Assembly: GCA_022494885.1 (NCBI GenBank)
Contig: JAGVSM010002402.1
Coordinates: 124,001-188,000 of the forward strand
Length of the DNA stretch: 64,000 nt
Reading direction: 5' to 3'
DNA from: Micrasema longulum
Taxonomy: Eukaryota > Arthropoda > Insecta > Trichoptera > Brachycentridae
The notes under the pieces: generated by a model
Told to the model about the DNA's origin: nothing
The model's database searches: none
The model's input: the letters and a program-made list of their open reading frames with translations, nothing else
Shown here: in pieces, positions 11,385-21,768 of the stretch
How the letters are laid out: every line of letters starts with the position of its first letter
How positions within the stretch are numbered: the stretch's first letter is position 1
Made by a program: the position numbers and the translations under genes

Positions 11385-11660
11385 CAGAGAGGTAAAATGT
11401 TTTTGAGGAGGAATATGGAAGTCTAGACATTTACAGGGCTTATATTATTACCTATCATTGGCTGAATCTCTCCCAGATGATAAAGGTTTCAGCTCTTTTA
11501 CTTCACAAAATTCAATAAATGGAACAGTTGAGTAAGTGTAGATCTTCACAGGTCGCAATGGCGTCAGGAGCTTAAAGCATAGCACTGACCCCCACCTCTA
11601 AGAATAACAAGAATAAATGTAGATGTTTAAGCATAGGTTGAATGGTGAATTTACGATATA
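11385..11660 (+). mobile_element. FB1 foldback copy carrying a nested retroelement tail
   Basis: Opens with TTACAACAGAGAGGTAAAA and GGAATATGGAAGTCTAGACA, includes FB1 internal text (AAAGGTTTCAGCTCTTTTAC), and resumes at TGTAGATGTTTAAGCATAGG after an insert at 11544-11617. Comparison with 23930-23970 shows the uninterrupted FB1 sequence. Confidence 0.65.
11544..11617 (+). mobile_element. RT-N 3' tail inserted in FB1 with a 7-bp duplication
   Basis: Seventy-four bases match the complement of the RT-N 3' UTR at 7036-7135 (TTCACAGGTCGCAATGGCGT, CACTGACCCCCACCTCTAAG) and end in an AATAA-rich tail. TGTAGAT flanks both sides (11537-11543 and 11618-11624), which is a target-site duplication and gives exact boundaries. 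It is a severely 5'-truncated insertion. Confidence 0.75.
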
Positions 11661-11983
11661 AGAAATCAAACTGACTGATTTGAGTCTAACAAAAATTTTG
11701 TGACAATTGTTTCACCGTGTTAGGGCATTTTCAAACGAATGTGAAGATTAGATGGATTGAATGTCTTTATATAGTTATATAATTCAAGGTATTTAAGTAA
11801 AAAATAAAAATACTTTTATGAACTATAGCATGTACATTAATCATAATTGTGGGAAAAACCAATAGTTAAGGGCAACGCTAAGTTTTTAATAGGTAATAGG
11901 AAACTTAAGTATTTATCATTGAATTTCGGAAAAATTTCTTAAAACAAATCAGTCGAAAATATTTTGAGTTTGTCCAAATTTTG

Positions 11984-12650
11984 GTAGACAAGGAATAAAT
12001 TCAACTCCCTAGAGAGCTGTTTATATTAACATATTACAACAGAGATGAAGAATATTTAATATAAGGTAATATAGAAGTCTAGGCATCTACAGGGCTTACA
12101 CATTGTGTAACATTCACCATTCTGCCCATATTTGAATATCTTTATTCCTTCAATTCTTTCATCAGTTGATGTTTGTGAAGTAAATGAGCTGAAACCTTTA
12201 TTTATGCGGGTGAGATTCATTTAATTGAATTATTTCACCTACATACTAATCAACGCCTGAAAATCTTATTTTTTCAATTTCTATACTTCTTCATGGACCA
12301 AGTGGATTTATCAACAATATTTCGAGTTTGTCCAAATTTTTGTAGACAAGGAATGGCGTTGTCTAGTATGTAAGTAGTAATTAGATGAATCTCACCCGCA
12401 TAAATAAAGATTTCAGCTCTTTAACTTCACAAACATCAACAGATGATAGAATTAAAGGAATATAGATGTTCAAATATGGACAGAATAGTGAATGTTACAC
12501 AGTGTGTAAAGTGGCCACTTAAACCAGCCATTGACAGGTCATAAGCCATGTAGATGCCTAGACTTATATATTACCTTCTCTTAAATGTTCTACATCTCTG
12601 TTGTAATATGTTAATTACAAATCAGTGTTTGATTTATCACATTATAAATT
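11984..12650. mobile_element. FB1 foldback, large imperfect palindrome
   Basis: A forward arm (about 11990-12260: ACAACAGAGATGAAGAATAT, AGAAGTCTAGGCATCTACAG, CACTGTGTAACATTCACCAT) is followed by an inverted arm (about 12370-12640: ATGCCTAGACTTATATATTA, CTACATCTCTGTTGTAATAT). The arms are over 200 bases each, so a transcript would form a long hairpin. The GTTTGTCCAAATTTTTGTAG segment occurs in both halves. Confidence 0.75.
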
Positions 12651-12684
12651 TAAATATGGAGTTCAACAAAAAAAACACCAAATC

Positions 12685-12890
12685 AATCATTAGAATGGTG
12701 AATTTTACACAGTGTGTAAAGTGGCCACCTAAACCAGCCAATCACAGGTCGTAAGCCCCGTAAACGCCTAGACTCAGAAATTGAGTTCTAGATAACTCCC
12801 TAGGGAGGAAATCCAGCCTGTCTGCAAACATTTGGACAAACTCAAAACATTGTTAAAGTTTGCAAAATTCAACATTAAAACGGTTTCATT
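12685..12890 (-). mobile_element. FB1 partial copy
   Basis: Contains ATGGTGAATTTTACACAGTG, AAGTGGCCACCTAAACCAGC, a CGCCTAGACT arm motif, CTCCCTAGGGAG and CATTTGGACAAACTCAAAAC, all in the order expected for one FB1 arm on the minus strand. Confidence 0.55.
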
Positions 12891-13834
12891 TATAACATAC
12901 CAATGCGTATTTAGCGTACAAAATAAATATTTACTTACTCATTGTTACTCGAAATATCAAGATAAGCCCAGGCAACTAGTTATAAATTAGGCCGTTTGTC
13001 AGTAAACGTTCACGTTAGGCCGAACTATGATTGATATTTTAAATTGTTTCCAGCTATCTTCGGAAGCATCTTCCTCCAATCTCCCGTTCGTGAAGTGACT
13101 TTCCACTTGGAAATATTCTAATTTATCAGGGGTCCATTCGGTGATCTATCGTGAGCTCGTTAGCTGACGGGACCGGAGTAGAAGGGCTGGGCATTTTCAA
13201 TTTTAAATGTCAGTTTTGTTGGATCCGCCCCTTTCGCATTATGTAACTTTTTTACCCAATTTGGAAGGTGCTAACAAAAAATCCGTACATGGAACTCGTA
13301 ATAATATTTCTGGCCGAAACCAGAGGCCAGAAGATTGAATTGTTGTGGTGAATATAAACAATACATGGATAGCATTCAGCATCAAACATAAGTTTTGAAG
13401 AACGAAATTAAAAAGAAAATACTTTCACTATGGCACCTGTACTTATTATTTCATTTAAATGAAAGTTATTAAACGTGCCATAAATATGTTATGTTTTTGT
13501 TTTCCTGTTTTGAAACTCGTGTTCCACCGAGAAACCTCTAGACTTAGTTGGTAACAAGGTATAATGATCTATTATGTAACTTTAAATATATTAATTACAC
13601 GTCGTTCTTCAGCACGGAAACTAAAACTGAAATAAAATATAAGTATTTTGGGTTACCTAAAATGTATCTTTTTATAATTATTCTAAAACGACAGCTTTTA
13701 TTATGATCTTCTTATTTTGTTTTTGCCTGTCATGTTTGAAAAATATAAAATTAAGTGTTTTCGTATTGGTAACAAATCAAGTTTTATATTCAACACGAGC
13801 TGCATAGTTGTGTATGATGACATCGGTATATTAA
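12890..13834. other. Intergenic DNA without recognised features
   Basis: A less AT-rich patch at 13030-13340 stands out but shows no frame or repeat match. The rest is AT-rich. Confidence 0.25.
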
Positions 13835-14203
13835 ACAGGGTGTTCTTTAAACCCTGTCACATCCGAAACCACGATGATCAGTATGAGCAAGAAGACACAT
13901 TGGCACATTAAAATATTTTTTTAGAACGAATAAAATTTACGAAAATAAAATATTAAAAAAAAACAAATAGTTGGTTACTTCTGCAGGGGAGAAACGAGGG
14001 GGGGGGGATCTGAAACACCGTCAACAGCGCAGCCGCGCCCCCCTCGCTTCTCCCCTACAGAAGTAAGCGACCATTTGTTTTTATAAAAATTTTATTTTTA
14101 AAAAAAGTCTTCGTTTTAATTTTTTTTTAATATGCTAATACGTCTTCTTGCCCATACTGATCATGGTGGTTTCGGATGTGACAGGGTTTTAAGAACATCC
14201 TGT
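13835..14203. mobile_element. FB2 foldback element, copy 1
   Basis: A 369-bp palindromic element. Termini ACAGGGTGTTCTTTAAACCC and its mirror GGGTTTTAAGAACATCCTGT, then CACATCCGAAACCACGATGA mirrored by TCATGGTGGTTTCGGATGTG, and GAAGACACATTGGCACATTA mirrored in decayed form. The arms run about 160 bases to a GC-rich centre at about 13985-14055. The second copy at 61721 is nearly the same length. Each terminus also holds a smaller CAGGG...CCCTG inverted pair. No coding capacity. Confidence 0.85.
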
Positions 14204-14519
14204 ATATATATGTCGCAGACATTTTTCATCCCTCCTTTATGAAATATAAAAGATTTCTTATTGACAGAACGCCTGCTTAGATATACGATGTCAGTAATTA
14301 TGCATATTCATTATTATGTTTTGTACCTTTAACATAATTTTTATATTACTGTATTTTTTTTTTCTTATTCTTAAAATTTGTTTTGCTTTATTGACTTTTT
14401 TTTTATTGCTGTATTTCCACATATTTATTTATCTGTATTTTTATTTAATTTTTTTTTCGCAACTTCTAAGTGCCTAACATTTCTAAATTTTTTAGTTGAT
14501 TTTATTTTTTTTTAATTTT

Positions 14520-15050
14520 TTGTATTTAAATCTTAAAGTAGGGTACACATATCATATATATTGTTATGTGTGTTCTTGTAATAACATTGCAAATATATTT
14601 AATTTATAAATTGTTTATCACATATGTCTTGACCATTATTTTAAATTTTGATATGTTTTTTTCTTCATAAATATTTTTTTCCATTTCGTAATACTTTTTA
14701 ATTGCTTTAAATAAAATTGAATTTTGTGACTTTGCCTTTTTCCTAAATGGAAGTCTAATTTTGTTCTTTTCTCTAGTATTGTGATCGTGTTCATGCTGGT
14801 TCCGATCAATTTTTTTCCAAAATTCTGTTTTTTTATTAGAGTTTATAATTTTATGAACAAATATCATTGTATTGTAAAATATTCTTAGTTTACGACTTTA
14901 CCCTCGTGTATCTGTTTTTTTTTCAAAATGATTCTAAAGGCTTTATTTTGTAATACAGTTAGTTTATCTATGTTTTCTTTGTTTGATAAAAATAAAATGC
15001 TACTACAGTAGTTAACGTGTGGTTCAATAATTGCTTTGTAAATAGTTTTG
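14520..15050 (-). mobile_element. Non-LTR retrotransposon 3' fragment (RT-A)
   Basis: On the minus strand this is near-identical by eye to 18690-19250: the reading includes MIFVHKIINSNKKTEFWKKI and the 3' UTR ends with TTAAGATTTAAATACA after the ACATATAACAATATA region. It is shorter than the 18690 copy, with the match stopping near 15050, as expected for 5' truncation. The high similarity suggests recent activity of this family. Confidence 0.75.
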
Positions 15051-15117
15051 ATACCTATTATGTACTTGATTAATAGTTAACATCACTGTGGAAAATTTAT
15101 ATCGACTGTTTTCACAA

Positions 15118-15660
15118 TTTTAGTTTATTACTACTACTACTACCATCACGCCACGAGAGAATGGACCGCCACACACGTCTATCCTGGCATACAATCCTAG
15201 CCTCTTCCACATTCATACATCTTGTCATACATGCCCTTCGGTTCTGTCTGTTTTTGACATGACCAGACTTAAGGTTTTGGTTTATCTGATCATGCCACGT
15301 CTTCCTCGGTCGTCGTCGTCTAACGTTGCCGTTCATTTTTGCCATATATACTTGTTTTACCATTCTTTCGTCGTCCATTCGTTCTACGTGACCAAACCAT
15401 CTCAGAGACCCTTTCTTAATCTCATCAATTATACTTGTCTCAGATTTACACTCTCACCTGATTTCATCATTTGTAACCCTGCCATACCCACATTCCCCAC
15501 ACATTCGTCTAAGAGATCGCATTTCAACTGCGTTCACTCGGCTTTCATCCTTCCTCTGCCAGTTCCATGTTTCACTTCCATACATAAGTGTTGGGACTAA
15601 AACTCCGCTGTGCACTGCCAGTTTAGCTTCGATTGACATATTTTTATTAGAAATTACTGT
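15118..15660 (-). mobile_element. Non-LTR retrotransposon fragment (RT-K)
   Basis: Minus strand: VHSGVLVPTLMYGSETWNWQ, SRVNAVEMRSLRRMCGECGY, RVTNDEIR, then MDDERMVKQVYMAKMNGNVR, PRKTWHDQINQNLKSGHVKN. These are the C-terminal modules of an invertebrate non-LTR element. The 3' end is CCATCACGCC plus a run of TACTACTAC on the plus strand, a GTA-type tail. It lies next to an RT-A copy. Confidence 0.8.
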
Positions 15661-16214
15661 GCTTATTTATAATATATTTTTATTTTCTGTATGCAATACG
15701 AATAAAAACTGTCGGTTTTTTTCCAAATAAATAAATTACACATACATGAACACATTTTTTCATAAAGTGTATTTTTATTTAAATAATATAGGGAACTTTG
15801 AGAATAAAACACAGGATTCCACTTTTTGCCATTTTGAAGGTAAAAATGCAAAAAAAATATGGCAGTAATCTATTATATACGTGAATAAAACACCAAAGCT
15901 CACTTTCGTCATACAATTGTTTTTTTAAGTTGAAATAAAAATATGAAGTCCACTTTGTTTTAATCCAAAAAAACATTAGTAATCCCAGATTTGCTATTTA
16001 TATATGTACTTTATTATGGAAATAATTAGAATTTTAAATTGAAAGCTTTTATAGATTGAAATTATCTCATTTGGTTCAAAAGTTACAATATTTTGGAAAT
16101 CGCACAATCACAAGATTGTTTCCAGCACATTTCGTCCAATGTGAATTCTGTGGTTTTTACAAACATGCTTGATGCACCAACGTATCGTTTTTACAATTTT
16201 TATTAAATTACTAT
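15661..16214. other. AT-rich DNA without recognised features
   Basis: Open frames here are low-complexity Lys/Tyr/Phe-rich and do not resemble proteins. Confidence 0.25.
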
Positions 16215-16650
16215 TATTACCTATATTTTGAGTTTGTCCAAATTTTTGTAGACAAGGACTGGATTCAACTCCCCGGGGAGTTGTTTATATTAACATATTA
16301 CAACAGAGATGAAGAACATTTAAGATAAGGTAATATAGAAGTCTAGGCATCTACAGGGTTTGAAAAAATATTTTTTTCTGGCAGTGCCTAGTATGTAGGT
16401 GAAATAATTCAATTATATGAATCTCACCCGCATAAATAAAGGTTTCAGCTCTTTAACTTCACAAACATCAATAGATGAAAGAATTGATGGAATACAGATG
16501 TTTAAATATAGGCAGAATGGTGAATGTTACACAGTGTGTAAAGTGGCCACTCAAACCAGCCATTGACAAGTCATAAACCCTGTAGATGCCTAGACTTCTA
16601 TATTACCTTCTCTTAAATGTTCTTCATCTCTGTTGTAATATGTTACTATT
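16215..16650. mobile_element. FB1 foldback with 70-bp terminal inverted repeats
   Basis: Left arm 16292-16361 and right arm 16575-16644 are inverted copies over 70 bases with one visible mismatch (starts AACATATTACAACAGAGATG, mirrored by CATCTCTGTTGTAATATGTT). The unit between termini is 353 bp. An outer segment 16215-16291 (TTGAGTTTGTCCAAATTTTT, CTCCCCGGGGAG) accompanies other copies too. No coding capacity; a non-autonomous DNA element is the likeliest class. Confidence 0.85.
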
Positions 16651-17434
16651 TTTAACATTGATACCATAATTCTAGGCGGCATCAAAAATGACATTTAAAA
16701 ATGATCATCAATCATTATTATTATCTACTACTTCGGACCTGCGTTTTCCCCCGTGAGTGATGCTGCGTGCTGCGTTGAGGATATATTTGATCTCCACTGG
16801 ACTCTGGACCACGAACCGCGAGACTGCGGCGCGGCGGTTAACAAAGTAAGGCTCAGCCCAAATACCCCGCTGAGATTTGGGAGAGCCACGATCATAAGCG
16901 ACTTGCAACATTCAGATTTAAATGCTAAAAATATTGTTTATGTATTCAGGATCCCGTGGAATGCATCGCGTTGCCACCTTTGTAAATTTATGATGCGCTT
17001 TGTGAAGATTTTTTTGCGTAAAGTGGTATTGATTTAAGATAACAAATATAAATCATGACGAGCTTTTTGCTGCATTTAAAAAATGTTATTTGTTCAAAAT
17101 CTTTCACTAATGAGCTTTTGTATATTTATGTGTGGAATGATAATCAATTTTACTATGAAATCGGTGAGTTTTTGTTTGGCAAGGGAAAAGATTGCTGACT
17201 CATGTTTTTTTTGCCAGATATCAACTCCACGCAAAAACTTATTTAGGTTCTAATTGACAAAAACATGACCGACATCCCAGCAACAAAAAATCTTGATTTT
17301 TGTAATTTTTCAAGCCAACAGAAAACGGTGTTCACTATTACTTTAACAGTTTTTTATAGTGAAATTATGATTAGTATACTGACGTATCAATTCTCCTAAT
17401 AAACGTTCCGTGTCGTCACCAAATAAATTATAGC
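16651..17434. other. Intergenic DNA with a GC-richer patch
   Basis: 16735-16910 is clearly GC-richer (GAGACTGCGGCGCGGCGG) and open on both strands, next to an ATTATTATTATC run at 16715. It could be the end of an unidentified repeat. No family recognised. Confidence 0.25.
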
Positions 17435-17760
17435 CAGATAATACTTAGCGCTCTGTAGCTGCAGCAAATGTAATCTTGATCCTATTTGTAAACGATTATT
17501 TATAAATTAAAAACACTTCTACTCATTCTTTGTCTAATGTAAATGGGAGCTAGGTTTCTAAACGTCCGTGTAATCTATTGTAATCTAGCTCATATATAAT
17601 TATTAAAAATAACCTAATTGGAAATGGTGAACTAGAATCCCAATCGCCTATGCGCTCTGTAGCTGCAAGGCGTATTGGGATGGATAGTGTACATCACCCT
17701 TCAGGTGATTTTCACAAAAATTACGCTATGGAAGTTATCCTAAGTTAATAAATATTGCAA
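17435..17760 (+). mobile_element. L2-like element 3' UTR, second copy with iterated units
   Basis: Three degenerate units (near 17450, 17565 and 17649; TGCGCTCTGTAGCTGCAAGG in the last) are followed by CACCCTTCAGGTGATTTTC and CACAAAAATTACGCTATGG. This matches 5520-5775 unit for unit, so the internal repeats belong to the element rather than the locus. Confidence 0.6.
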
Positions 17761-17784
17761 TTGAAACATTAGATCAACAATATT

Positions 17785-17965
17785 TTTAAGTTTTCCAAAT
17801 TTTCAGAGACAGTCTGGATTTTCTCCCTAGGGAGTTATCGCCTTGGCAGTGTGTAAAGTGACCACTTAAAGTATTCAATGGCAGGCCATACGCTCTATAA
17901 ATGCTAATACCTTCATATTCCCATTTCAAAAATGTTTTCCCTCTCTACAGCAACAAATTTAAAAC
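17785..17965 (-). mobile_element. FB1 partial copy
   Basis: Shares CTCCCTAGGGAGTTAT, CAGTGTGTAAAGTGACCACT and ATGTTTTCCCTCTCTACAGC with other FB1 copies. Much diverged and lacking one arm. Confidence 0.5.
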
Positions 17966-18689
17966 ATTTGATAGCTAGGAAGTTCATATTTTACTTAAAT
18001 ATTAAATTATTTTTTAATTGCAGATACATTTATTTTAATAAGGACGCACCAATTATGGACTTTTGATCTATAATTCCCTTTTTGTAAGAAATATTTAACT
18101 TATAATTATTTTAAGGAAATAAAATAGAAGTAATACCTACTTAAATCAACAAATTTTACAGTAACCGGTTACATCAAATTAATCTTGTGGATTTATGTAT
18201 CACTCGTTTTTTTTTGTTTTGTTCTATACTACATTACAATGAACTTTCACCAAGTTTGCACTAACAAACTTGAATATTTTGCAATATTCAGACAAGATAA
18301 ATATTGCGCTAAATAATTGGGTGGATGAGTATAATAAAAAATAATTGATCCACAAAATACAAAAAAGGTTTGTTCTGATAATAAAACCGTTTATGAAAGG
18401 CTTAAAAACGAAAGAATTTTATTCTTATTAATTTTGTCACTAAAAGCTTGGTTTTGTGATGAAATTTTTATTTCCTTATTTATTACATCTTTGCATTTTA
18501 CAATAAGTTCCAAATAGAAAATACACTATTTCATAAACACAGAAAAATCCCACAAAGGCATGGCCAATGTGTGGGTATACATTTTATTTTGAATTTTTAT
18601 AAAGGCTATTGGAAGAATACGACATTTATAAATACATTAAGGGTGCTAATATAAATGAATGGTTTGAATTACTTACTCAGTGACTTTTT
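17966..18689. other. AT-rich DNA without recognised features
   Basis: No gene, repeat match or motif cluster found. Confidence 0.25.
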
Positions 18690-19590
18690 TTAAATTTATT
18701 TAAATCTTAAAGTAGGGCACACATATAATACATATTGTTATGTGTGTTCTAATAATAACATTGCAAATATATTTAATTTATAAATTGTTTATCACATATG
18801 TCTTGACCATTATTTTAAATTTTGATATGTTTTTTTCTTCATAAATATTTTTTTCCATTTCGTAATACTTTTAATTGCTTTAAATAAAATGGAATTTTGT
18901 GACTTTGCCTTTTTCCTAAATGGAAGTCTAATTTTGTTCTTTTCTCTAGTATTGTGATCGTGTTCATGCTGGTTCCGATCAATTTTTTTCCAAAATTCTG
19001 TTTTTTTATTTGAGTTTATAATTTTATGAACAAATATCATTGTATTGTAAAATATTCTTTGTTTATATGTTAATAATTTCATTTCATTTACCATCGACTT
19101 TACCCTCGTATATCTGTTTTTTTTTCAAAATGATTATAAAGGCTTTATTTTGCAATACAGTTAGTTTATCTATGTTTTTTTTGTTTGATAAAAATAAAAT
19201 GCTACTACAGTAGTTAACGTGTGGTTCAATAATTGCTTTGTAAATAGTTTTGCAGGAGTCCTTATCAATAAATCTTCTGATTCTTCCCAAAATTGATATT
19301 TTTTTTGCAATCTTATTTATTACCATCTTAGCGTTTTGGTGAAATGTAAGTTTTGAATCCAACATTACACCTAAATATTTAATTTCAGTGACTTCATTAA
19401 GTTTTTCATTTTCTATTACAATTGATGGTGTAATTTCTATTCTTTTGTTTCCTATATTCATATATTTAGTTTTGTTAACATTTAATTTTAATTTATTAAT
19501 TTTTAGCCACAGTGATACACTATTAAAATCATGATTTAGTCTGTCCATAATTGTTTTATAATTTTCTCCCGATACTTTTACAGATATTCA
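18690..19590 (-). mobile_element. Non-LTR retrotransposon, RT C-terminal part (RT-A)
   Basis: Minus strand from about 19578 reads VSGENYKTIMDRLNHDF, then SLWLKINKLKLNVNKTKYMN, VTEIKYLGVMLDSKLTFHQN and KTIYKAIIEPHVNYCSSILF: the palm end and thumb of a CR1/Jockey-like reverse transcriptase. The frame breaks near 19090 and continues as MVNEMKLLTYKQRIFYNTMI. The catalytic FADD is absent because the copy is truncated upstream. It meets another element head to head near 19580. Confidence 0.85.
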
Positions 19591-20537
19591 TGGGATCAAC
19601 TTTAATACCCTTTGTTTTTTTCGAAAATAAAACTAATATTCAGTACAGACTTCTAGGGTTTATCTTACGAATCTCCAAGCCATTCTCATCACCAAATACA
19701 TTAAAACTTCTTTACTATACTTATGTGCGAAGTCAACTCGAATTCGGTTCATTAGTATGGTCCCCTCAATATAATGTATATATTAATCAAATTGAAAACA
19801 TTCAAAAGAAATTTATAAAGAGCCTGGAATATCGTTTTGGTAACATTGAAAATGATTACAGCGCATCTTTGATCAATTTTAATATAGAATCACTACAAAA
19901 AAGGCGCCTTAGATATGATTTAATTTTTCTTTTCAAAATTCTCAATAACATAGTTGATTCGCCGTATCTTTTACAAAATGTTGGTTTCCGTTGTCCTCTT
20001 CGCTATACTAGATTAAATTCCCTTTTTTATGTACCAACTTGTAAAAACAATTATATCTCGAATTCATTCATTAGACGTACCTGTAGAAATTATAACGGAC
20101 TCAGTATTGATGTAGACATTTTTAACTGCACGTTGCATTTGTACAGAAAATTTCTTCATGGGGTCGATTATTTGGGATAGTTGCTGAATGTGCATCTTGG
20201 TGGTTTATGCTATGTATATGTGCCGCATGTAATGTATATATTTGTGTATGTTTTATATGTGCGTTCATGTGTGTGCGTGGATGGCTCGGAGTGTACATTT
20301 GGTATTTTTATTTATTTTAATTTATTACCTCCATGGAAAACACAAATGTCAACAATTATCTTTTTTTCACTTAAAATTCTTATTTATTTTTTATTTTTTG
20401 TCACATTTAATGTTTATATCTTTTTAATTTATGAAAACTTAATTGGTCTTTTTATGTTAAAAAATTGTTGTTTTTAGTACTTATTTTGTATGACTGTATG
20501 TTTTCTAAATAAAATAAAATAAAATAAAATAAATAAA
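19580..20537 (+). mobile_element. Non-LTR retrotransposon 3' part with open C-terminus (RT-B)
   Basis: Plus strand is open from about 19600 to 20180 and reads YRLLGFILRISKPFSSPNTL, YYTYVRSQLEFGSLVWSPQY, INQIENIQKKFIKSLEYRFG, then LRYDLIFLFKILNNIVDSPY and RRTCRNYNGLSIDVDIFNC. This is the full C-terminal region after reverse transcriptase in a CR1/Jockey-like element. The 3' UTR (20181-20505) ends in an AAATA-repeat tail at 20507-20537. Upstream catalytic domains are missing. The long intact frame suggests a fairly young insertion. Confidence 0.85.
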
Positions 20538-20635
20538 TTCTAACCTGACAAATCTATGAAAACGTATATGCAGTTATTAGTGTATGATATGTAAAATATA
20601 AATAAAAACCTCATCATTCTATGTCCACTCCCTAG

Positions 20636-21108
20636 TTGGAGCATTCGATGTCCACAAAGATCCTCCAGGCATCTCTGTCGGCTGCCAGCCCCTGTGCAAC
20701 CTTTTAAATCAGTTCTCGCGTCCCGTAGTTCTGCGGGACGCGAGAAGACACGAACTGCCGACGAACATTCAGCAGTGGACGTCCAGGACGTCGAGAACCT
20801 GATGCCTTGTAAAGTAGGCAAGCGTGTTTATAGCTCTCAGGAGGCATCCGCGGCACATGGCCAAGCCAACCGTATCGCCTCCGCTTGATGACAGTTATCA
20901 TTGGAGATTGGTGCGTCCGTTCTCTTATTACTTCATTCCTCACAAAGTCACCGCACAAGCGAGATTCTTCTAAGACACCTATTCTCAAAACTCAGAACTT
21001 TGCTGTCTTGGGCCCTAGTGATGTGCCACGATTCGTATCCATAGAGGAGCATAGGTGTTATGCAGGCGTTATATAGACGGCATTTGGTTTCCACCGTGTA
21101 AATACATA
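20636..21108 (-). mobile_element. Non-LTR retrotransposon fragment (RT-G)
   Basis: Minus strand pieces read KCRLYNACITPMLLYGYESW, SFENRCLRRI, CGDFVRNEVIRERTHQSPMI and RRRYGWLGHVPRMPPE, the C-terminal YGxESW...RR...WLGHV signature of a group of invertebrate non-LTR elements (clade not assigned). Frames change twice. Copies at 25255, 50560 and 56080. Confidence 0.75.
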
Positions 21109-21125
21109 AATACAATAAATAAATC

Positions 21126-21768
21126 ATCATCCTCATCATTCCCTTTCCGCACCTAATGGTGCATAGGACACTGCATTTAGTTAATCGCAGCATATCTTGA
21201 TCATTTTTGTTACGTGAAGGTAAGATTATTAGTCTTACGCTTCAGGTGCCAGTCCAGGGACTATGAAATATTCTGGTGTAAAAACAACCTTATTTTTTTT
21301 TGTATTTGTTTTTATTTAAGAAGGTAAACATGAACAAAAAAATATAAAAGGAAAAATAATGAAACCCACTAAACCGCGAACCGGCTTGTCAAAAGGTTTC
21401 TTATTTTTCCTTTACAAAGAAAAACGTTAGAGAAGTTATATAATTTTTAAAAGTAATATAAACATTAGGAGCCAAAAGCATTCGTATTTTTAAACAAATT
21501 TAAAAACAAATGCGTTTAAAAAAAATTGTATACCTAGATGATTGTTAACATAAAATAATAATCAATATAAAGCCTTGTTACATATGAGCCATTTAATTAA
21601 TTTTTCCTTAGAAGTTTTATCAACATTTTATTTTAAGATCTAGGAATTAGGAATCTTATTAAAATTTTTAGTAATTGTATAATGAAGTGTTTTAAATAAA
21701 TATTTTATATCAACCGTGTCAGGAATCGAACCCGAGAAGTCTCGCATGGTAGGCAAACGAGGCCGAGT
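21126..21768 (-). mobile_element. SINE-2 copy split by a later insertion
   Basis: The 3' half (21126-21289) and the 5' head (21692-21768) both match SINE-2 1987-2268, but about 400 bases lie between them. The 3' end reads ATCATCATCCTCATCATTCC on the plus strand and the head CCGTGTCAGGAATCGAACCC. It also sits at the truncated edge of the RT-G fragment that ends near 21105. Confidence 0.7.
21290..21691 (-). mobile_element. Unidentified insert inside the SINE-2 copy
   Basis: This sequence interrupts SINE-2 at a point where the related copy 1987-2268 is continuous. It starts with a T run and TTTGTTTTTATTTAAG on the plus strand, as expected for the A-tail of a minus-strand retroelement 3' end. 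No protein similarity is visible. A short resemblance to 24120-24180 (CGAACCGGCTTGTC / GGCTTGTCGGTAAAG) is weak. Confidence 0.5.

Noticed and set aside
13717..13911. 64-codon plus-strand frame
   Set aside because: Its last part lies inside the FB2 inverted-repeat element, and no domain is visible.
15259..15600. 113-codon plus-strand frame
   Set aside because: It is antisense to the RT-K fragment.
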